Shown piece by piece: positions 1 through 4,518 of a stretch of DNA of 5,979 nucleotides; the first letter of the stretch is position 1, and the number at the start of each line of letters is the position of its first letter. Below the pieces are notes generated by a model. The model was given only the letters and a program-made list of their open reading frames with translations, did no database searches and had not been told where the DNA came from. The DNA comes from Cytophagales bacterium (GTDB lineage: Bacteria; Bacteroidota; Bacteroidia; Cytophagales; Cyclobacteriaceae), in NCBI GenBank assembly GCA_003541895.1, contig DPLR01000382.1, positions 1 through 5,979 of the forward strand. The letters are read 5' to 3'. Both the position numbers and the translations under genes were made by a program.

Positions 1-1682
1 CCCAGCGATTGGTACAATGCTTTTTCGCCCATGCCAACGAAAGCCGTTTTGTTCTTGATGTGCCTTACCTCGGGCCCAGTGAAATTCTTCTTCAGGAAAT
101 CGTTGTATTCTTTCAGCACCGCTTTTTTCTTTTTGTACTCAGCAGCCCATTTGGTCAAGCCGCGCGTCAACCAGAAACCTTTTGCCTTCCCCAGCGCAAG
201 CAGCGAATCCATCTTCGGGTCCTTCTGCTTCTTCGGGTTTTTCTTTAACCACCCCTCAATGCCAAAACGGAACGAGACAGGGTCGCCATAAATGTTCTGC
301 CCATGCTGGGTGAAATTGTACATCACCTCCGAGTAGCCCTTTATTTTCTTGTAAATGGGGAAATCTTTTTTGATGCCCGCATAAAGCCCCCACACGGTGG
401 CCTCGTGCTTCACATCGCGCGTTCCATCCGTGGGCACGAAAGCGTCCATCACCTCGGGTGCGACCTTAAAAGTGATGCCGTGCGTCCATAGGTAAGAGGC
501 AGAAGCGCGCACACCATAAACACGGTCGTACTTGTTGGTGCGGAACTCACCGTGAGAGATGCCAATGCGTTCGTTCCATCCGAGCGATATCGTCAAGTGT
601 GGATTGAACCGCCAGCCCACGTACGGGTTGAAGTCCACCAGCGCATAGCTTTTGTTCTGCACAAAATAATTTACTCCCGGCACGGTGCGCTCGTACCACG
701 GCTTGCCCTTCAGAGGGTTGGGCGCGCGCTTGGGCAGCTCCGCCAAACTTTTTACGCTGCTGTACTTCTCCTTGTATTTTGAAACCTGCGACATCGCAGA
801 CTGCAGCTCTTGCTCTTTGCCCGCGAAATGATTGATTGCTGGTTTCAACTGAGCCAATGCAATTGAGTCAGCGCTCTTCGGGTTCTTGAGCGCACCCAGC
901 TCTTTTTCCATCTTGTCCACTTGGGCTTGGTCCTTGAACATGCCTTTCAACTCAGAGCTCTGCGAGGCCACGTTCTTGGCGTCCAGCTCAAGTGCTTCGG
1001 CAGAAGTCTTTCCTTTGAGCGATTGAAGTTGGTTGATGTCCTTGCTAAGTGAAGGATCGAGGTTTGAAACCGATGGCATGTTCACCGTAGGCACCGAAAG
1101 GTTGCCCGGCAAGTTGGCCGAGGGCATGGAAGGCAGACTCCCAGTAGGCAAGTCACTTGACGGCAGCGAGAAAAAATTAGTTGGGACAGAATAGCCGTGG
1201 ATGTTTTGGGTGAACGACTCGAGTTCATGTTGGGCATCGCTGGGCAGTTGCATTGATGAGGCTTTGGAGAGCGTTTCACTTTTCAGCGAACTTATTTTGG
1301 AGTTCAGTTCATTGAGCTGTTGTGTTTTCGATTTTTCCAAACTGTCTATTTTGTTGGTGACAGATGCAGTAGACAAATTCAATTTGGCAAGGCTGTCCTT
1401 TTGGTGATTGAGTTGGGCCAGTGCCCCATCAAGTTTCTTCACGGGGGCAGCATATGTTTTTTGCAGGCTGTCGCTTTTATGCTTGAAATTTTTCTGGAGC
1501 GAATCGAGCGAATAGTTTTTGAACTTGGAGAGGCTGTCAATTCTAAATCCTATCCCTTGGATCGTGTCCTCACGATCCAACCTCTGTAATCCTTCTTCGC
1601 TTTTTTTTTGCAAGAGAGAATCCTGCGCGAACGAAGCGAAGTGAAAATAAAATGCAAAAAGAAAAAATAATGCTAACCTCAT
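1..1682 (-). CDS. Exported coiled-coil protein with probable outer-membrane beta-barrel domain, function unknown (3' end cut by window)
   Basis: The frame is open from ATG at 1682 to the window edge: 560 codons plus two bases, no stop. This is the first ATG after an in-frame TAG upstream. Residues 1-19 form a signal peptide (hydrophobic, Phe/Leu/Ala-rich) with likely cleavage at SFA-QD. Residues 21-145 are charged and probably coiled coil, with six DSL motifs at 21, 49, 60, 71, 96 and 113. Residues about 167-210 are a Pro/Ser linker with recurring LP/MP pairs. Residues 210-315 form a second charged helical segment. From about 337 alternating aromatic and hydrophobic strands appear (345-378, 387-413, 430-443, 449-458, 468-479), as in outer-membrane barrels, followed by a Lys-rich stretch (480-535). 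I recognise no named family. A periplasm-spanning tether or barrel protein is an inference. It stands alone, 154 bp after the GH30 gene. Its DNA looks more GC-rich than its neighbours, with frequent AAG, CTG and GAG codons. Confidence 0.8.
   Translation of the reverse strand, partial: MRLALFFLFAFYFHFASFAQDSLLQKKSEEGLQRLDREDTIQGIGFRIDSLSKFKNYSLDSLQKNFKHKSDSLQKTYAAPVKKLDGALAQLNHQKDSLAKLNLSTASVTNKIDSLEKSKTQQLNELNSKISSLKSETLSKASSMQLPSDAQHELESFTQNIHGYSVPTNFFSLPSSDLPTGSLPSMPSANLPGNLSVPTVNMPSVSNLDPSLSKDINQLQSLKGKTSAEALELDAKNVASQSSELKGMFKDQAQVDKMEKELGALKNPKSADSIALAQLKPAINHFAGKEQELQSAMSQVSKYKEKYSSVKSLAELPKRAPNPLKGKPWYERTVPGVNYFVQNKSYALVDFNPYVGWRFNPHLTISLGWNERIGISHGEFRTNKYDRVYGVRASASYLWTHGITFKVAPEVMDAFVPTDGTRDVKHEATVWGLYAGIKKDFPIYKKIKGYSEVMYNFTQHGQNIYGDPVSFRFGIEGWLKKNPKKQKDPKMDSLLALGKAKGFWLTRGLTKWAAEYKKKKAVLKEYNDFLKKNFTGPEVRHIKNKTAFVGMGEKALYQSL
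1440..1538 (-). repeat. Three tandem 11-residue coding repeats beginning DSL
   Basis: Residues 49-81 of the exported coiled-coil protein read as three consecutive 11-residue units, each starting Asp-Ser-Leu (D49, D60, D71). Units two and three both begin DSLQK. An 11-residue period is a known alternative to the heptad in long coiled coils, so this probably marks a slightly unwound coiled coil. Further DSL motifs at 21, 96 and 113 lie outside the strict spacing and may be older copies. Confidence 0.55.
1557..1580 (-). other. Perfect 10-bp inverted repeat with 4-nt loop inside coding sequence
   Basis: TTGGATCGTG at 1557-1566 and its exact complement CACGATCCAA at 1571-1580 are separated by only TCCT. 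In the mRNA of the coiled-coil protein gene this is a 10-bp stem with loop AGGA, covering codons 35-42 and starting about 100 nt after the start codon. It would be a stable RNA hairpin. Whether it has a role or arose by chance cannot be decided here. Confidence 0.6.
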
Positions 1683-1734
1683 TGGTGCAAATGTGGAACG
1701 GATAAAATGATTTCTCAAAAAAAAGATGACCTGT

Positions 1735-1793
1735 AAAAAAAAGCACTAAGTCAATACGGGAAATTTCCCGTATTGTATTATCAATTTTTTTTT
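1735..1793. promoter_or_regulatory. 24-bp perfect palindrome flanked symmetrically by A8 and T9 tracts (operator or bidirectional terminator)
   Basis: Positions 1752-1775 are a perfect palindrome with half-site CAATACGGGAAA. An A8 run (1735-1742) lies exactly 9 bp to the left, and a T9 run (1785-1793) exactly 9 bp to the right. As RNA in either direction it forms a stem of about 9 bp with a 6-nt loop, with a U-run nine bases later. It could end the GH30 transcript before the next gene starts at 1682. The distance from stem to U-run is longer than in a classic intrinsic terminator. A dimeric regulator site with flanking bent A-tracts, controlling the gene at 1682, is the alternative. No regulator gene lies nearby. 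Confidence 0.6.
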
Positions 1794-1820
1794 ACTAAAG
1801 AGGGCGTCATTCTAAAGTAT

Positions 1821-1852
1821 CACTTATGAAAAATACCTACCATACATAAGTG
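1821..1852. repeat. 8-bp inverted repeat spanning the GH30 stop codon
   Basis: CACTTATG at 1821-1828 and CATAAGTG at 1845-1852 are exact complements separated by 16 bp, straddling the TAG that ends the GH30 frame. In RNA this would be a weak, AT-rich hairpin. It may protect the 3' end or be chance. Confidence 0.35.
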
Positions 1853-2736
1853 CCAACAGCCCCGGCAGGTAAACTGGTAATAACACTATAATTCTTGATG
1901 CCGATGGTGAAATTTTGTGTGTTATCATTGTCATTCACTACAATGAGTACCTTCTTTTTATCGGGCGTAATGAAGGCAACGTTGTACAAATTTTCTCCGA
2001 TGGTGCTGGCAACCCGCACAGAACCTGGCCGCACAAATTTTGAAGCGTGTGCTATGATGTAATAAGAGACATTTCGAGTAACAGCACCTGTTGAATTATT
2101 TACAGTCAATGCGCCTTGGCACTCGGTGCAACCACCGTTGCTCGTGTGCGGATTAAAATTTTGATCAGCCGCTAGGTTCCATTCTAAAACGTTTCTACTC
2201 CAATTGCGTGGCGCGCCAACAATTAGATTTTTTACGTGCCAACGTAGGTCTCCACCAAAAGATCCACTCCCGCTGGTCCATTGTTCAGTGAAGTATACAT
2301 TTTTATCTGGGTAAGCAGTATGCACAGTACCCATCGCACTGATGTCACCCAAGTACATGTGGAAAGCGCTGCCATCTACAAGCGCTCTTGTTGTTGCATC
2401 ATTCAAAATTGAAATTGGGTAATTCGGATGATCACAATTATGATCGTACAAAATAATTTTCGTTTTTATATTCGCGTTTTGGAAAGCCGGCCCAAGAAAA
2501 TTCTTCACGAAATCGTTTTGCTGGTCACTCGTCATTACCATACTTGGTGTGTTCCCTGGGTTTTCAGGTTCATTCTGAATCGTAACGGCATCGATAGTAA
2601 TACCTTCACCTGCCATTTGCTGAATGTATTTTACAAAGTAGTTTGCATAAACAGAGTAATACGTTGGATTCAAGTTTCCACCTTTGGCGTCATTGTTTGT
2701 TTTCATCCACACAGGTGCTGACCATGGGCTTCCCAA
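1837..2736 (-). CDS. C-terminal fragment of GH30 hydrolase with both catalytic glutamates (part of broken gene)
   Basis: This is the same reading frame downstream of the nonsense codon. The first possible start is TTG at 2736 and the first ATG is at 2706; neither has a recognisable ribosome site, so independent translation is doubtful. Numbered on the full frame it holds GSPWSAPVWMK (184-194) and the acid/base motif QNEPE, with Glu238 after Asn237. It continues with AFHMY (His308), the nucleophile motif YFTEQW (Glu333), WNLA (368-371) and GCTECQG with Cys385 and Cys388, which may form a disulfide. From about residue 413 to the end (RPGSVRV, VLIVVNDND, GTYVW) it matches the C-terminal beta-sandwich domain of GH30. 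It has no export signal of its own, so any product would stay in the cytoplasm. Confidence 0.75.
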   Translation of the reverse strand: MGSPWSAPVWMKTNNDAKGGNLNPTYYSVYANYFVKYIQQMAGEGITIDAVTIQNEPENPGNTPSMVMTSDQQNDFVKNFLGPAFQNANIKTKIILYDHNCDHPNYPISILNDATTRALVDGSAFHMYLGDISAMGTVHTAYPDKNVYFTEQWTSGSGSFGGDLRWHVKNLIVGAPRNWSRNVLEWNLAADQNFNPHTSNGGCTECQGALTVNNSTGAVTRNVSYYIIAHASKFVRPGSVRVASTIGENLYNVAFITPDKKKVLIVVNDNDNTQNFTIGIKNYSVITSLPAGAVGTYVW

Positions 2737-2739
2737 AAT

Positions 2740-3282
2740 TTAGATACTTGGATAAATAGCAATAATTTCTTTCAGCAAAGGAATCAAGTATTGTCGGTCA
2801 GGATCGAGGCTGAATGATGAAAGATTGGTGTCTGTATTTCCCGCTGGGAGGTCATCGTATGAAAAAACATGATCATCTAAGTCGGAGGCGCCAATGCTTA
2901 CCCGCAAATAGCTGATGCCTATTCCGTTTCCATCGGGAAGAAAAAGTTCTTGAAGTAATGTGGTGCGTTCACTTGCACTTAATTTTTGCATGATCAACAT
3001 AGCGCTGCCTCCGGTGAGTGTGTACCCAAAACCATCGATGGTTTGAAATACGGAAGTAGTATCAATTTTTATGGTAGCAATTCCTGATGAATCTCTTTTA
3101 AAAACTAAGGGAGCTAGTGACGTCAATAAACTCGTTTTGTCTGCCGTGGTTATCCAAGCATTTATGGGCGCGCCTAATTTTACTTGTGTGTTTTGGTATT
3201 CTTTGGGCGAAGGAGAACAACTCAGCAACAGTACTATTAAACTGAGTGATGCAATTTGAAACGTGGTTGTTAATTTGTTCAT
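2740..3282 (-). CDS. N-terminal fragment of GH30 lipoprotein (180 aa, signal peptide and first part of barrel)
   Basis: ATG at 3282 opens a lipoprotein signal: hydrophobic residues 10-20, then lipobox LLSC with Cys22 as the lipidation site. It is followed by a Ser/Pro/Lys/Glu stretch, as in Bacteroidota lipoproteins anchored at the cell envelope. GH30 landmarks are the TIDGFGYTLTGGSAML region (81-96) and SYLRVSIGASDL (124-135), where Arg127 lies on an early strand of the (beta/alpha)8 barrel. The fragment ends after IIAIYPSI at the TAA. It lacks both catalytic glutamates, so alone it should be inactive, and as a truncated barrel it is unlikely to fold. Confidence 0.85.
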   Translation of the reverse strand: MNKLTTTFQIASLSLIVLLLSCSPSPKEYQNTQVKLGAPINAWITTADKTSLLTSLAPLVFKRDSSGIATIKIDTTSVFQTIDGFGYTLTGGSAMLIMQKLSASERTTLLQELFLPDGNGIGISYLRVSIGASDLDDHVFSYDDLPAGNTDTNLSSFSLDPDRQYLIPLLKEIIAIYPSI

Positions 3283-3426
3283 GGCTGTAAATCAAATAAT
3301 TTTTCTTTTGAAAGATGCAGAATCTTAGTTCTTCTGTATCATCGGTTTGTCAAGGTAATTATAAAAGTGTATTCACGAAAAAACGATATAGGTAAAAGGT
3401 CAATTCGTTTTGCGAAATGCCAGTAA

Positions 3427-4317
3427 TTATCCTTGGCTGATTTTTACCGAGGTCATGGTCAATGATCCACCCACGGCTTTGTCATTAAAAAATTCGATCT
3501 TCTCATTTCCCTCTTTCAGCGCCAGTGTGTAAAGTAAGGGCAAGAAATGTTCCGGTGTTGGAATAGCAAGGTCAAATTCTTTTCCTTGTGAACGGAAATT
3601 GATGACCGCTTGAAAGTTTTCGTTGGAGATAAATTTTTTCATTTTGTCGCTGGCGGTGTACGCCCAATCATAACCGTACTCGGGTTCATTCAATTTATTC
3701 CAGGCTACCATGCGCAGGTTATGCACCATATTTCCACTGCCAATAATCAGCACACCTTTCTTCCTCAGCACAGCTAACTCGCGGGCAAGTTCAAAATGAT
3801 ATTGAGGATTTTGGAAATGATCAAGACTCATTTGAATAACAGGCACATCGGCCTTGGGGTACAAATGTTTGATCACGCTCCAAGCGCCATGATCTAATCC
3901 CCATTTGTCATCAAGGCCAACGTCTGTTTTTTTGATCATTGCTTTTGTCTTTTTTGCCAACGCTGGACTGCCCGGGGCAGGATACTGCACATCATACAAT
4001 TCTTTTGGAAAGCCACCAAAGTCGTGAATAGTTGGCGGGTAATCCATAGCGGTAACAAACGTTCCTCTCGTTTCCCAATGGGCCGATACACAAAGTATGG
4101 CTTGCGGTTTAGGTATTTCAGTCGCTACTTTTCGGAAGCCACTCACAAACTCATTTTCTTCGATGGCATTCATGGGGCTACCGTGCCCTAAAAACAAAAC
4201 CGGCATTTTATCGGTGGTTTGAAAGGGCTCTGTTATTTTATTTAGGTCATTCAGCTTCATAGTCATTCCGGTTAATGGTAAAAGTGTTAACGCTTTTAGG
4301 AAATCGTTTCTGTTCAC
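3427..4317 (-). CDS. ygiD: DODA-type extradiol ring-cleavage dioxygenase, 4,5-DOPA dioxygenase (YgiD) family
   Basis: This member of the class III extradiol dioxygenase superfamily opens catechol-type rings; E. coli YgiD cleaves L-DOPA at 4,5. Numbered from the TTG at 4332 (301 aa), family motifs are MPVLFLGHGSPMN (43-55), SAHWETRG (83-90), TIHDFGGFP (101-109), YPAPGSP (117-123), DHGAW (147-151), SGNMVHNLR (199-207) and TPEHFLPLLY (259-268). The expected metal ligands His50, His85, His204 and His262 are present, and His148 is the likely acid/base. I prefer GTG at 4317 (296 aa), because the protein then begins MNRNDFLKALTLLPLTGM and the leader after the putative promoter is about 22 nt rather than 7. 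ATG codons at residues 23 and 25 are further options, giving a length close to the 271-aa E. coli protein. The NRNDFLK stretch resembles a Tat motif lacking its second Arg. The true substrate here is unknown, and no aromatic catabolism genes adjoin. Confidence 0.9.
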   Translation of the reverse strand: MNRNDFLKALTLLPLTGMTMKLNDLNKITEPFQTTDKMPVLFLGHGSPMNAIEENEFVSGFRKVATEIPKPQAILCVSAHWETRGTFVTAMDYPPTIHDFGGFPKELYDVQYPAPGSPALAKKTKAMIKKTDVGLDDKWGLDHGAWSVIKHLYPKADVPVIQMSLDHFQNPQYHFELARELAVLRKKGVLIIGSGNMVHNLRMVAWNKLNEPEYGYDWAYTASDKMKKFISNENFQAVINFRSQGKEFDLAIPTPEHFLPLLYTLALKEGNEKIEFFNDKAVGGSLTMTSVKISQG

Positions 4318-4343
4318 TTGAAAGGGAATCAAATTTTATTTAA

Positions 4344-4351
4344 CAAAGTTA
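4344..4351 (-). promoter_or_regulatory. Putative Bacteroidota -7 promoter element (TAACTTTG) for the dioxygenase gene
   Basis: On the minus strand, 4351-4344 reads TAACTTTG, matching the TAnnTTTG -7 consensus known for Bacteroidota sigma factors. Transcription would start near 4339, about 7 nt before TTG 4332 and about 22 nt before GTG 4317, which favours the GTG start. I do not see a good TTTG -33 element at the usual distance, so this is only a moderate call. Confidence 0.4.
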
Positions 4352-4371
4352 AAACCCTGCTAAGCAGTTGC

Positions 4372-4411
4372 TATTGATTTGAAATAAGAAAGAACTTGAT
4401 TCAAATCAATA
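4372..4411. promoter_or_regulatory. 12-bp perfect inverted repeat with nested TTGATT/AATCAA palindrome
   Basis: TATTGATTTGAA at 4372-4383 and TTCAAATCAATA at 4400-4411 are exact complements 16 bp apart. The right arm overlaps a smaller palindrome, TTGATT-CA-AATCAA (4396-4409), so three TTGATT-type half-sites occur in 40 bp. It lies between the RND pump gene and the dioxygenase gene, just upstream of the putative promoter, which suits an operator. No U-run follows on the minus strand, so a standard terminator for the pump gene is less likely. AT-rich composition raises the odds of chance. Confidence 0.4.
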
Positions 4412-4518
4412 AGAATAATGCAATCTAGACCATCAAACTATTTTTAAATGAGTTTCAGCCTCACAATTCATTTGACTCGGAACCATATGAGTTTCATTGT
4501 AGGGATAGAAACTTCTTG

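Larger units (their letters stand above)
1837..3282 (-). pseudogene. GH30-family glycoside hydrolase lipoprotein, interrupted by one in-frame TAA
   Basis: Read through one stop, the frame from ATG 3282 to TAG 1837 gives 481 codons, a normal length for bacterial GH30 enzymes (glucosylceramidase or endo-beta-1,6-glucanase type). The stop is TAA at 2742-2740, codon 181, between IYPSI and ILGSPWSAPVWMK. Family members usually have Lys here, so AAA to TAA by one base change is the simplest explanation. Both sides are in the same frame and the remaining 300 codons contain no other stop or shift, so the lesion is recent or is a sequencing error. The intact enzyme would be an exported lipoprotein hydrolysing beta-glucosidic bonds by a retaining mechanism; its exact substrate cannot be read from sequence. 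No SusC/SusD pair, transporter or regulator of a polysaccharide locus is adjacent. I am sure of the family and less sure of the subfamily. Confidence 0.9.

Noticed and set aside
9..782. Plus-strand open frames of 62-86 codons at 9-248, 31-291, 303-491 and 552-782
   Set aside because: They lie antisense to the continuous minus-strand gene 1682-1, which has a signal peptide and coherent domain structure. Their translations show no family motifs.
1082..1589. Further short open frames on both strands (1082-1279 minus; 1201-1407 and 1320-1589 plus)
   Set aside because: They are out-of-frame shadows of the same coiled-coil protein gene with low-quality composition.
1826..1849. Seven-codon plus-strand frame MKNTYHT near the GH30 end
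   Set aside because: Too short and overlapping the hydrolase stop. No ribosome site or promoter supports it as a leader peptide.
2428..2721. Plus-strand open frame of 97 codons inside the hydrolase gene
   Set aside because: It is antisense to conserved GH30 sequence including the acid/base motif and has no recognisable features.
2210..3173. Two GGCGCGCC octamers within the hydrolase gene
   Set aside because: They lie in coding sequence about 1 kb apart, with no flanking similarity to suggest a functional site.
3071..3295. Open frames at 3071-3259 (plus) and 3098-3295 (minus)
   Set aside because: Both overlap the GH30 signal peptide and N-terminal region in other frames and have no independent support.
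3283..3426. Gap between the dioxygenase and hydrolase genes, searched for promoter and terminator
   Set aside because: Only a weak TACCTTGA-like element and a poor TTCG/CGAA hairpin are visible. Neither is good enough to annotate.
4448..4496. 10-bp direct repeat ATGAGTTTCA at 4448-4457 and 4487-4496
   Set aside because: Only two copies in an AT-rich gap, with no other structure. Too weak to call an attachment site or iteron.
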